Origin: Hyalella azteca
Lineage: Eukaryota; Arthropoda; Malacostraca; Amphipoda; Hyalellidae
Length of the DNA stretch: 64,000 bases
Assembly (NCBI RefSeq): GCF_000764305.2
Contig: NW_025944679.1
Coordinates: 62,001-126,000, forward strand
Direction of reading: 5' to 3'
Of the stretch, positions 1 to 12,020 are shown one piece after another. A program made the position numbers and the translations under genes. Position 1 is the first letter of the stretch, and each line of letters starts with the position of its first letter. Below the pieces are notes generated by a model. It was not told the origin of the DNA. It worked only from the letters and a program-made list of their open reading frames with translations, and did no database searches.

Positions 1-2954
1 TAACTAATACGCGTTAAATCGGTCTATACTGTTTTTTCTGAACAATTTTGAGTCATTTTCAATTGTGCATTTCTTCCCAAAGGACGTGCAAGTATTCAGT
101 CAAGTTGATTTTGATACGTGAAAAACATAATGAAAGAAACAATTACCAAGTAAAATTTTGAATACATTAGAGTCGTTCTGAAGTCAATTTTTTTATTTTG
201 TTTCGTTCTTTATGTGTATATCAGATGCGCCACTAAATCGTCTAAAATAATTTGCCAGCTAAATAACTTGATTTTGGTGTGGTTTTTCACGATCAAGTCT
301 AAAGAATTTCTTCCTCTTCGCGAGTGCAGGATGCCGTCACGTTAATTACGTTAAAAAAGTAATGATTTTCCTACGAGCAAAAAGTGTTGACGGAGTTTCA
401 TGTAGCCGGGCGGTGGCCCTGGAATATAGCGCTTCCTCCTCCACGCTCTGGATAAGAATCACAGGAAGTTTCTTTGTTGCATCCGAGGATCGCGGCGAAA
501 CTCGGTGAATTTCCTCCGGAATCGTCGCGTCGGACACTATCTATCATTGCTTCAATTTTAAGTGCCTGTCACGGATTCATAAATCGAGTTTAGTTTCTTA
601 TACTATCATAGGAATATTCATATCAGCTCATGAAATAATTGCGAGTTGCCTATGCATAATTTTTTTTGTGCTTCTAGTTTTCTAATGCAGAAATCGTCCT
701 ATTTCCGAAGTAAATCATGTCTGGATTCTCAAAGCGCGAATTTTCCGCCGCTGATCTCCTGTCGTTCGATTCTATTTTTGTTCTTGTCTCCTATTCTTCT
801 TCTAGTAATTTTCTCAAAGATGTCGTTCTGACTATCGAATAAGTAGAATTCCTCTCCATAATTGTTATTTCATTCATGATGATGAATAAATTCAAAATTC
901 AGTTGGCTTAGCTATATCATCTGACCATCAACGTAGCCGCATGCTCGCTCCATCCTGGCAAACGATTAAAATTAGTTACTGATCGTAGAATATAATCAAT
1001 ATGAAAATGTTGATTTCATTGAAATGTCTCCCACTTGTACATTTTGTAATGTTAAGTATTATATGATTGAAATAAAAAATTTATTTTTTGACATGACCGC
1101 CTTTAAGTTGAAGAGCGCTCACCTGAATAGAGATTGTGCGTCAAGACTTGCATGTATCACTGACAGAGCCGCTGTATGCCCACTCGCCTGCCCGCTCCTG
1201 TGGTGCTTCCGAAAGGTTTAACTCTACGATAGTTTGATCAATTCAACCTAGTTCGTTCTTATTAATTAAAATCTCGAGGTTATGCTCTCGGCACGTTGAT
1301 TAATGCATTTCATCGCCAATACCAACGGGTACTTAATGTTTTATTCTTAAATGTTATTTCTTATCCGTTATACTACTGAAGCAATCAGCTTACGTTGGGG
1401 CTCCGGATGTAGGAAGTGATACTGATGACCTGCGGTGCTGCTAGGTGATCAGCGCTGCTATTTGATAACGCAGGAAATTAATCTTGTAATCCAGTACAAT
1501 GTGTTAGTGATCTGTGGTGGGCGCAACACGCGGGAAGTGCGTTTGCCACATTGGTACGCTAATGTGTATAACACGCTTGATCAGCTGTGCTTAGTTGTAA
1601 GTCGAAGCTTGTGGAAACAGAGATTAATTTCTCTAGATTTCCATAAAATCCGCATTAAATTTTTATTTTTATAAGCGCATCGTTTTTTTATCTGGCAAAA
1701 CTCTTTACTTGACTCTTCTTCCCTAGCAGTCACTTGGAATTTTTCACTTGCATAAAATAAAATTTCAATTATATTACAAAATCCGAAATTATTTTCTTAA
1801 ATTAATGTAAAGCAATTGTTCACGAGTATACTGTACGCTAGAGGATGCTGTATGAGAAGTAAATAAATACCTTATAGAGCCATTAACCGAAAATCAAATT
1901 TTCCTGTAATTTGCCTTTGGCTCGTCTTGCATGACTTGGTTGCTCTCATTGACCACGTATCCTATTTAGCGGCTGATCCTCCAGCTCCCTAAAGTGGATA
2001 AGGCGTTACCGTGTAAACTGCCTTGGGTTTAACTATTTACTGGTGTTGGCGATGCGGTTTTGCGGTATCGTCACACTGTCATCGAAGGCCCTAACACTCA
2101 CGCTGTTTCCTCGAGCATCCATATAGCTGCTCTCTTTACCGTGTCTTTACTGTATTGTGACAACTGTATGAAACAATAGAAAATCAATACGCAATCTTGC
2201 GAATTAAATTAATCGATAATTTATTGAATCTCTACCTATAATTTGCAACGAACTGTCGTTGGGAATTTGTACATCTCGTAAGCATTTACCATGCACCGCG
2301 TGCAGTCTCGAACTGGGTTTTTATGTGAAGTCGTGGAGTGTACACAACTGATAGCTCGATGTTTACGTTGCCGCTTATTTGTGCTTGTGGTTTTTCAACT
2401 TTAGATCGGTGGTGCAGAGTCCAGCTATCAAACTACGGAACTTCCGATTATGTGGTTACCCTGCCTATTACAAGTGAAGGTAATGTCAATCCTGGCATTC
2501 TACATTAAGCTTAATTTGCCCCGTGCTCTTTTATACTATTTTCAAAATTTCAGGTTGATATTCTGGAATTTATACAGCGGATAACTGAGATAGTTTGAAA
2601 GTTTTAAAACATTTAGATTGTATGAATTTTAACAGGATAAACTTGAGAGATAGTTTTACTTTTGCTATAAAACTATACATGTTTAAACGAGTTTTACTGT
2701 TTTTTCTTCTGAAAATCAAATTTCGGGATTCTTCAGCCATTATATGTATATACATATATGCGTGTTGTAATAATTAACCCCTTGCTTTATAATATCTAAG
2801 TGCATAATGACTAATGAGCATCTAAACGTTGACTCTTTATTTAGATATCAATAAGCTACATTTCAAAGCTATCATTTGGACACATTACAAATGCTTGCGT
2901 CATTGAGTGGGCAACTGCATTGAGTGGGCAAGGCAGAAATTTCCTCCTATGATG
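1..2954. other. No gene recognised
   Basis: AT-rich non-coding sequence. The open frames here are short (under 80 codons), show no family motif and lack convincing splice context. It may be upstream of, or within a 5' intron of, the ETS gene that begins to be recognisable at 16801, because that gene's first visible exon starts in mid-codon and needs an upstream exon. I could not place that exon. Confidence 0.5.
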
Positions 2955-3101
2955 CACCTGCATGTAACAAGTGTGCACCTGCATGTAACAAGTGTGCACC
3001 TGCATGTAACAAGTGTGCAGCTGCATGTAACAAGTGTGCAGCTGCATGTAACAAGTGTGCAGCTGCATGTAACAAGTGTGCACCTGCATGTAACAAGTGT
3101 G
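2955..3101. repeat. 21-bp minisatellite, 7 copies
   Basis: Seven head-to-tail 21-bp units, each with the core CATGTAACAAGTGTG preceded by CACCTG or CAGCTG. The only variation is CACC versus CAGC at the unit start. Because 21 is a multiple of 3, several frames on both strands stay open with a seven-residue period. Those open frames are by-products of the array and not genes. Confidence 0.95.
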
Positions 3102-4085
3102 CAGCTGCAGTGGTCCAGGTGTACTGTACGTTAAGTGAACAGCATACGCACTCTCCACAGCTGCCATGAGCTTTCCCTGTTCAGAAACCTGGATTTACAA
3201 GCGATTATACATTTGTTTTCATTTTCACCTGTATTTCATTTTGTGTCTTTAGTATCTTCGTTTGGTTAGGAAGCTATTTGATTGCCGGAATGTTTGTTTG
3301 TGTTGCATTGTATCGCGCTGGATTTGAACGTCCAATTTGTGTCTATCTCTCCGAGAATATTCACTGGACTTGGCTTGTTGGAATATGAATCAATGTGAAA
3401 ATTTTCCCATGTATACCTTTTAAAAATGTCGTATACATTTTTGAAGTATTGTATTATACTTCGATTTATGAATAATTTTTCATTAATTTTCTTTAGCACT
3501 TCTGATACAAACCTCAGTTCTTGGCGATATCTCGAAATTGTTATCATACAGAAACAACCACGACTCCTACGTAGTATGACAAGAACGTATAGAACTGAGT
3601 GGATCTTCAGTTATAAAACTCCAATCACAAAAAGCACTCGCGTACTTGTAGTTATTCAAAACCTGACGCTGCCGTTCCACTAATTTAATTTTCTTCCTAT
3701 AAATCGTGTCTCTGGTGCCGCTGCTGCCTAGATAGTGATCAAAGTGACTTATTAAATCGCTCTCCAAGGCCGTGGGATTTATTAGTCGCCGGAACCAAGC
3801 CTCAGTCTCCTACTGACTGATTGAATGTTCCGCCGCCTCTTCCGCTGCTCCAGTGCCTCACTCACCGCTCTATTGCACCGCGACTCATTTTTGTGACTCA
3901 TCCTTCGAGGGAGAATCGTTAATGTATAAGATTTTTAATCCATATTAATTTGGAATAACAAAATAACGATTTTGGTAGTGCGAGTGGCATAATAAGTAAA
4001 TATGTTCACTTACTTACGCGAGGTAGATGTACGTAAGTGTGAAGTTGTAGTTGAAAGGTAGTTGTTCAGATGCAAACAAATATAG
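3102..4085. other. No gene recognised
   Basis: AT-rich sequence with overlapping short open frames on both strands at 3266-3767. None resembles a known family. No RNA gene or transposon structure seen. Confidence 0.45.
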
Positions 4086-4560
4086 TATTAATGGATATGT
4101 GTTCCTGACATTAAATATTCTTAGTAACAGCTAAGCTTTATTAGTTACAACTACGGGTTCATGCTTACGGATACTTGGTAAAACCTGCGGTTTATAAGTC
4201 ACAATTGTGGTTTCTTGGTAGCAGCCACGATTTCTTAGTTGCAGCTACTTTATCATCGTAGCTGATGCGCTATCCCAGCAACTAATACGGTATCAAGGTT
4301 GCAGCTTTTATTGCAAGGTAGTAGCTGAAATTATTTGTTACACCTGAGGTTAGATTCTTACAGCTGTAATATCCTACGTACAAACTGCAGTATTAGGGCC
4401 ACAGCTGTGATTGTATAGCTACAGCTCGGACGTCAATAATGCTGCAGTATTTTCGTCGCTGCAGTATCATGGTTGCAGTTTCAGTATTATTGCTGCATGA
4501 CCATGGCTACTGCTGCAGTATCACGGTTACAGCTGCGGTCTGCTCGTCGTGACTGAGCAG
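4086..4560. repeat. Degenerate short-period repeat rich in GCAGCTG-like words
   Basis: An old array of roughly 20-24 bp units. The words TTGCAGCT, TACAGCTG and CTGCAGTAT recur with intervening AT-rich steps, and the units become more alike toward the 3' end (4440-4530, GCTGCAGTAT). Homogenisation is poor, so the exact period and copy number cannot be given by eye. Confidence 0.6.
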
Positions 4561-7500
4561 CCTGTTCGCGTGACGCTATCACTGATGCCGTCATCGCGTT
4601 CGTCTGTGGTAAAGCAGCTTCCCAGACTGCGTCGTTCTAATGATCGTGTCGTTAGTTTAATTGCTTAATGAACGTCTCTTCGTCAACACCCTTCCGTGCG
4701 CGCGCGCGCGGGGCTCTTGCGGCGTCGCACACCCACAAGGCTTAATTGTCAAATTCTTAACTCAGCGGGAAAATCAGAAGAGAGCTTTACTGAATATTTC
4801 CGATAATGATTATCCTTTTTTATATTGTTATAGGTTAAAGCCTAATTACTCAACGCCGATTCAAAGTATTTATTGATGTTTCATCTTGTTAGCCATTTGG
4901 AATAATAAATTAATAATCCGCAGTTTTTAATCACTTTTCATTGGCCGATCTGTGTTGCTAATATATCTAGTTAGTGTGTACAGATTCAAATCTTACGACT
5001 CAGTAACTCAATATAAGCAAGCTCGTGGGGTTGCCCAGACGTGTATGCTGGGCAACGATCAATGGTCTGATTGAGAGGGTTGACTGCAGCTTCTGTTCAT
5101 CAATGATTGATTCTTGTTCTTATAATTAAGATGCTTGGCTTAGAAGACGTCCCTGACTGCGTGATGATGTCTGCATACTCTATTTTGCTGGAATTCTGTT
5201 TCATGCGAATTCGTTAAGGAGTAACGCTTAATTGTTTCTTTTGTTTCAAAATTTAACAATTTCGTAGTTGTGCGTTTCTGCTTGAGGAAAAGACAGATCA
5301 ACTTTGATTTATTTTGTATTATTCATGCTTTTCTATGATATTCTGTGTGAATTAAACTGGAATGCATGCTTTGCCATTGATACATTCAGTGTATATATAT
5401 GAGAACATCTTTCGTTTCATTTATCGTTTGCGATTGAAAGAACGAACTTGAAACGAGAATGGTTAGATTGATAGAAAATGTTAAATGAATGGTTGGCTAT
5501 TTATTTTAATTATCATTAGTTTGAGAAGAATTACGAATCCTGTACGCATAGAAAGTGTTCGCTGGCAAATATGCGAGTTTATTGATGTATTGGAATCCTA
5601 CATGTACAATATAGCTATGCCGACGGCTCTTGTTCTTGTTAATGATACCGTGAAATAAAATTGATCCTCACAGCGTTAGTTGACTGTTTATTGCGTATAA
5701 AAAATAACCACAAAGTTAATATGTATGAGAAACGTTAGCAGACTACAAGAGTATTTTTGTGTGTGTGTTATTTGGCGTCACTCACAGAGGGCGTTGTATT
5801 CTGCATTGCCCAGCTACACAGTCACAGACTGTCTCTGTACATCTTCGTACTTCACTTCAAACACATCGACTCGCCTGGTCCCAAGTCCGCTATGAAATCC
5901 TCATGAAAAGCTTGGAAATTATTGCGGTAATTGCGAAAGCCAAACGAATTATTAATCTCGCCAGTTGACTCGTCCAAAGTTTTTACTGGCTAGTGCAGTA
6001 GATTTTGAAAATAACTCTAGGCAAGATCTTGCCACGTAAATTAGATTGATAGCCGGTCGGTTATTCTTATTATTGTGTCTTCTTAGATACCGGTAGGTAT
6101 ATAAATAGCTTCATTTGTCATTAATTTTTTTTCTCATCACGACGAATCAAATTTTTCCTTACTAATAAATAGCATGAACTTCCTGTATTTTCGTTTGAAT
6201 TGTGGAATTACTCTTTTCAAGTAGCAAACAATTGTTCATTTCGAAGTTTGATTGTTTCATAATCAAAATAGAAGAGTTTATGCAGTGTTACTGGTGGCAA
6301 ATTTGTACCTATTAGTACAAGAGATATGTTATCACAGCTAGTGTACTTGCTTGGACGCCGCAGTGCGATTGTCACAGAAGGCTGTTGATAATCGCGAACT
6401 AGGCTTCGGTTGCTATCCAAGTAACTGTTACGAACGTTCGTTAACTGACTAACGAATAGCTAACGACTAATGACCTATGACTAGCTTCGTTCAAAATTGC
6501 ACGAATTTAAGACCTATATCGTGCTTAAATTGTGTATACCAAAAATAGACCTTATTTTGGCAATTTCGAACTGTAAAAATGAAACTAACAGTTACTGGAG
6601 GTCCAAATTACATTAAAATTTGCCTTACCTGGAATTAACAAAATTGCGGTCAATTTCAGTTCCTGCAATATCAATTCTCATCAGAATTCTTTAATGTTCA
6701 ATTTTTGTTATATAATGTAAGTAAAAAAGCTTTGTGCAGTTTTAATGTAAATTGTAACATTGATTTACGTGTCCTAATTTTTTGTGGCCTGTGAATAATT
6801 GAAAATGACTGTAAATTTTCGTCTTTTAGTTAGGTATGATCGTATGAATTTATTCGCCTATCGCATCGTGTTTTTTTAGATCGAATGCACAAAAATTCGC
6901 TGAGGTGCTCGTCATTGCTGACAAGAACGTAGTAGCTCGTGTCGTGAGTGTTATGAGGCCATTGCTACCACACGTAAAAGTCAATAAATGTCAAGCTTTA
7001 CAACCCATGACGATTAAAATAAAAGCGACTAATCTCTTGTACAAAAGAGTCATCGATGCCAAGAACGTCACGACTCACGTCGGGGGATTTTTAGCGACAA
7101 AGCTGTCTTACAGAAGCGTAATTAAACACTTTAGCTTTTCGACCCACATCGTAAGTATTATAGTAGATAGTAAGTGGTTTTGTGTCACTCACGACGTCTC
7201 GTGTCCACTACCGTAACTCTCACGATCTGTATCATTTAGTGAGCTGAACTTGTGTCGCACATTCTTGCCAGATTCTTGAGAGCTCTTAGCGTTTTTGTAT
7301 CACAGTTAGTGCTTTATACTGCCTACATTCTCCGCGTGTTTAGCATTAGACCGCGCACGACTTACCCCCGATGTTTTTTTCTATTGCTTTGTTACAGAGT
7401 CGTGTGCTACCTTAGCTTGGATGCACCCTCATAGTCCCAAGTGATCTCGGTAACAAAGGATCCATTTCTCATGTATAGTTTCCTAAGCTGCTTAATGTTC

Positions 7501-8277
7501 CTTGCTTACGGAACTTTCACTTATGTAGCAGAGTTTTGCATATAATTAAAGATACGTAATTAATATATTAATTGGCGAGAGAACATGATGTAATAATGCA
7601 GCATATGATGCAGTCAGCGATCACTTTATTGTTATTCAAACTTGGAGGCTATGTTGACGATACTAAAATTGGTCCTGCAACTTTGTCCAACGGTTCTCGG
7701 GAGCTCGGTTAGTAAACCAAGTTCCTATGTTGACTTCATTTTTCATCAAATTTTTGTTGAATTGCAGTCATTCATTTTTGTTAGTCGAACATTATGTTAG
7801 AGCGGTTAACTTGATCGAGCCCTAAATGCTATTTTTTGTGTTGATTTTTATGAATATGAAGACCAAGTTCATCCATATTATTAAAACTTATTCATTATCC
7901 TCGTTTTAATAGCTGCCGTAATGTTCTGATTTTTTATAATTCCGTTATTTGAAAGTAAGAAGTAGCTAGTCTCCCAATCAAAATTAAAATAACATTCTGC
8001 TTTGATTTTTTATTAAATTTTTCAAATTGCAAAGTTTCATAGCGTTATTATAGCAATTACTGCGAATAACTCAATTCTTTAAAAGGTTGATGATCTTGCT
8101 TTAAATCACTTTGTAACTATTATCCAGAGTTTGTTAATTACATAATAGTTCTTAACTTCTTGTGTATTTTACACGAGCAAAGGCGACGTAATAAAGTGTA
8201 GCTCAAGCGGTGCGTGACGCAATGATGCCAACGGCGCTTGGCAGCGCTGCCTGCTGCCGTCCCTCCCTCATAATTCT
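4561..8277. other. No gene recognised; short (CG) run at about 4697-4712
   Basis: Non-coding by inspection. A short alternating CG run (GTGCGCGCGCGCGCGGGG) stands out in AT-rich surroundings. The longest open frame, 103 codons at 6905-7216 (+), has no motif I recognise, no good splice context and no low-complexity explanation, so I leave it unassigned. Confidence 0.45.
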
Positions 8278-8350
8278 CCTCCCCTCACTCCCTCATATTG
8301 CACCTCCCCTCACTCCCTCATATTGCACCTCCCCTCACTCCCTCATATTG
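8278..8350. repeat. 25-bp tandem repeat, 3 copies
   Basis: Three near-identical copies of a 25-bp pyrimidine-rich unit built on CTCCCCTCACTCCCTCATAT. The pyrimidine bias means the strand could form triplex-like structure, but nothing shows a function. Confidence 0.9.
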
Positions 8351-11300
8351 TCCTCTTTTGTATCAGAGGTTTTCTCTATCCATGTTCTAATAACAAGTGA
8401 TAGATATGAGGTTTAGTTCTGTTAGTGAATAAAATCCTTGGTTCATATTTATTCATTGGCAGTGCCGTCTTATACCTAGTCTGTATGTTTGTATTTGTTG
8501 TGCCAATCTATCTATCTATGTTTATGCTTAATGTTGCCATATTCTTCAAATTACTATCCTGGCATACCTGTTAGTGATTGTTTTAATGTTTGTGTTAAAA
8601 TGCACTCAGAATGATATTGCCTACTTTATTTATATGCTTTGCCAATCATTAAATTTAGACATCAATTCATAATCATCTTCGATTGCTGCAGATGATAAAA
8701 AATGAATTTAATAATGTTGGAGAATTTATAATAAACTATTAACCAATAAATTCCACCCCCTTAAACATGGTATTGATGTTAGAAGAAGCATTGGCACCAT
8801 CTGGGTATATATGGCGGTCACATCTGGGTGGGCGGTCACACAGATGGCATACAGTGCCAGCTGCCATCCTTGTATTCATACTCACTCAGCTGGCACACAA
8901 TACCAGCAACCGACCTCACACTAATTCAGCAAGCACAACGCTGCCGCTGTCGCCTTTGTTTATATACTCTACCTTATAGGACACATTTCTTGCTCCCGTG
9001 TAAATTTATTCACTATACGTTACATGACAAATTTTCTAGGACTGTTCATGTTTATTTATTGAAAGTTTTCACATCTCCAGCTGCCCGCTATAGTTATTCA
9101 CTGGATAGAATATTACACATTTCCAGCTGCCGTACATCTTTCACACTGAATAGCGTTTCGTATATTTCCAGCTGTCGCCTTCAAATTCGCACTCAATTAA
9201 CTCGCCTGGAATGGAATTGAGTGCACGCGAAATCTGTACAGTCACACTGATGCGTCACGTTAATGTAGCATTTTTACGGTGCTAAAGACCGCCAAATTAT
9301 TATGATACGTACTTAATACAATTGATCATTTTCATATTGAAGATACATTATTCAAATTCATTACTTATTTGCCTTGCAATTGCTCCATCATGTCAATGCA
9401 ATTTTTACAAACTATAGTTCTCATTTCAAATTAAGTCTAAATACTTAATAGCATTCGTGTTCAACACCACAGAAAAATTCTTCATAATAATAGCTCATGC
9501 GCACTATTAAGTTGTAGGAAAAGCATTGATATTTTCAGGAAGAGGATATAGGGTTTGGCTTTTGACGCTGGAATTTCATTACATGGCCTACTCCACTATA
9601 CCAAATGTTCCATATAAAGATGATTTTGCCACTCCGAGCGTCGTATCTTTGAGCGTAGTTCGGAGATCTATTTATGTTTAATTCTCAATTCTTAGAGCAA
9701 ACGATTATATTGAGTTGCAATTAAACTGTCTTAATACGTAATTCTAAAGTATATTGAACTCTATAGAATGCATGCTGCTCGAATTCAATCGTTTGAAATA
9801 TTTTTTTTTTTCAAATTTGAAGCATGTTTTTTCTTCATTTTTGCCGAGTGCATGGTTTTCTGAAAGTCGTTCGATAGTTACCCGGAAGGAGAAAACCTCC
9901 CTTAATCATCCCTGTTAATCAGGTTATAAGTCAGAATTCTGATATAAATTTCTCTAAACAATTTCCTTGATTTTAAATTAGTTGGTCATCCCCCACTCTG
10001 GATTTGTACGCGACGTCTATATTCCTACTCAGCTTAATTCATACTGAGTCATTCCCAGCCATATTCCGACCCTATAGGTCCTCACTGCGTTGTTTATCCC
10101 ACGCATAGTGCCAAGGCAGTTCCGGGAACCGCCTGAGCTTAGAGGAGGCGTTTCTGCGAACATCTCTCCTTGCAAATTTTTTCATATCTGCGCTGGCGCT
10201 CGCCTCACATCGAGGCAGCCATGTGTATACGTGCGCGCGTAGGCCCTTGTTTTAGCGACGCCTCCTGCCAACATGCACCAGTGTACAGCTCGAACTACTT
10301 ATGTTTGTGCAGTGATAGTCACGGCCCATGTACGGCTTATATGTCTGTTGAAGGCTCGTATCGTGTAGGTTATACGAGTAACGGAGTAATTCTCGAATAA
10401 ATTTCCGCAAATTTACAACTCTCCATTGAATTTATAGTTCATTTGCAGTTATACCGGGGAATGATTTGGACTATAAGCAAAATGTTATGTGCCATAATTT
10501 GTACTTTTGAAAGAGTAGCCTGCAGGCACAGCAAATAGCAGCTCGCCAGACTGTGATGTGGTCTGCCTTATTAAGCGGAGTGCGTCATAAGCTGACCAAA
10601 CGCCAAGTCCAATAACAGCTCACCAAGCCATGCGTCATCTTACTACAATGAAAATATCCCGGAGGCCGTATCCAGATTATCTGTTATAGATTATGGATAG
10701 TGAGCAGATTATAGATTCGTTCTGTGCTATTGTAAAGTGTGTGGCAGTTATAATTGAAATGGATTTATGAATATTCGAGTCAATGTTATATCGTAATTTT
10801 TAGTTTACCAAATGAATACATTGTATTCATTTGTATTCATCCACGTTTTTATGAATACATTGTATTGTAAATGTTATTGTTATGCGCACAATGCATATTG
10901 TATTTAATTGTATACGGTATGTGGTTATACAATGTGTTTCGTGATAGCTACCACTTCATTGTTCTAAACATTCTACAGGCGTTATTTTTACACCTGGTTG
11001 ATGTCTGATCTCGATCGCTGATGTCTCGATCTGGTTGATGTCTCGATCTCGAAAATGCATATGAACCTATTCCAGTCAGAGTAATTGAGAGCGCTTCTAA
11101 CAGGCTCATTGACACATTAGAACAAGTCATTTTAACATACTTGATCATCTACTGGCGTCTTTCCACTGAATTATGCACGACAAATTATTTCTAAAGATGC
11201 TACACTACAAACAGTAAGAGCTCTTGCGTGCTAAAACATTTGTAGTTGTCCGTTTCATGTCCTCAATGACTCAGTCAAAAATATCTATGCATTGTGCTTG

Positions 11301-11515
11301 CAATAATTATTGATGAGGTTGGTGTGAACTGTATAAGTGGGACGTCTCTGGCTCCCGAAAAATACAAGTGGTGAGGAAATGCGTAATTTGATCTGCTATA
11401 AGCTTGCATAGCAACATCTATTAGCGATGTCGGGAGCACACCACTCAGTTACTCGCCTCATCAGTCATTCTCATGCTTCAACACTACTTTTTACCATCTA
11501 CCGGAGTTTAGGCCA
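8351..11515. other. No gene recognised
   Basis: AT-rich sequence. A 130-codon open frame at 8828-9220 (+) contains repeated CAGCTGCC/CCAGCTG words and looks compositional. Near 10810-10875 the word GAATACATTGTATT recurs. Around 10990-11050 the word GGTTGATGTCTCGATCT recurs. No coding family seen. Confidence 0.45.
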
Positions 11516-12020
11516 CGTCAACGTCTATATCCAACGTAGATAGGTCATTTCAGGCTGTCAGCGCCTTTATTCAACTTAGATAGGTCATTTGAGAGCCTCG
11601 CAGCGCCTATATTCAACGTAGCTAGTCATTTGAGAGCCATTCCGCGCCTATATTCAACGCCTTTATATATTGATAGCGCCTTTATCCAACGTAGATAGGT
11701 CATTTTAGAGCCTCTCTGCGCCTATATTCAACGTAGATAGGTCATTTGAGAGCCTCTTTGCGCCTATGTTCAACGTGATAGGTCATTTGAGAGCTTCTCT
11801 GCGCCTATATTCAACGTAGATAGGTCATTTGAGAGCCTCTCTGAGCCTATATTTAACGTAGATATAGGTCATTTGAGAGCCTCTCTGCGCCTATATTCAA
11901 CGTAGAAAGGTCATTTGAGAGCCTCTCCGCGCCTATATTCATGTCTCTTATACACNGCCTCTCTGCGCCTATATTCAACGTAGAAAGGTCATTTGAGAGC
12001 CTCTCCGCGCCTATATTCTA
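11516..12020. repeat. About 42-bp minisatellite, roughly 12 copies
   Basis: Tandem units built from GCCTATATTCAACGTAGATA followed by GGTCATTTGAGAGCCTCTCT. The units are irregular and partly truncated at the left end and more alike toward the right. The array is broken at 11956 by a single N. The sequence on either side of the N is the same unit pair, which indicates an unresolved or artificially joined array. Confidence 0.9.
11942..11955. other. Residual Tn5/Nextera mosaic-end adapter sequence
   Basis: The 14 bases TGTCTCTTATACAC lie immediately before the N at 11956. They interrupt an otherwise regular minisatellite unit and are identical to the inner part of the Tn5 mosaic end used in Nextera libraries (CTGTCTCTTATACACATCT). 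I infer untrimmed library adapter at a contig end that was then joined with one N, so this is not biological sequence. Confidence 0.93.

Noticed and set aside
2856..3169. Repeat-containing open frames on both strands (HLHVTSV and ACNKCAP repeats)
   Set aside because: Produced by the 21-bp minisatellite. Flanking codons show no coding character.
6905..7216. 103-codon open frame, plus strand
   Set aside because: No family motif or splice context that I could support. Kept only as a note in the spacer entry.
11516..12020. CRISPR-like regular repeats
   Set aside because: The units are directly adjacent without unique spacers and lie in eukaryotic DNA with introns and transposons, so this is a minisatellite.
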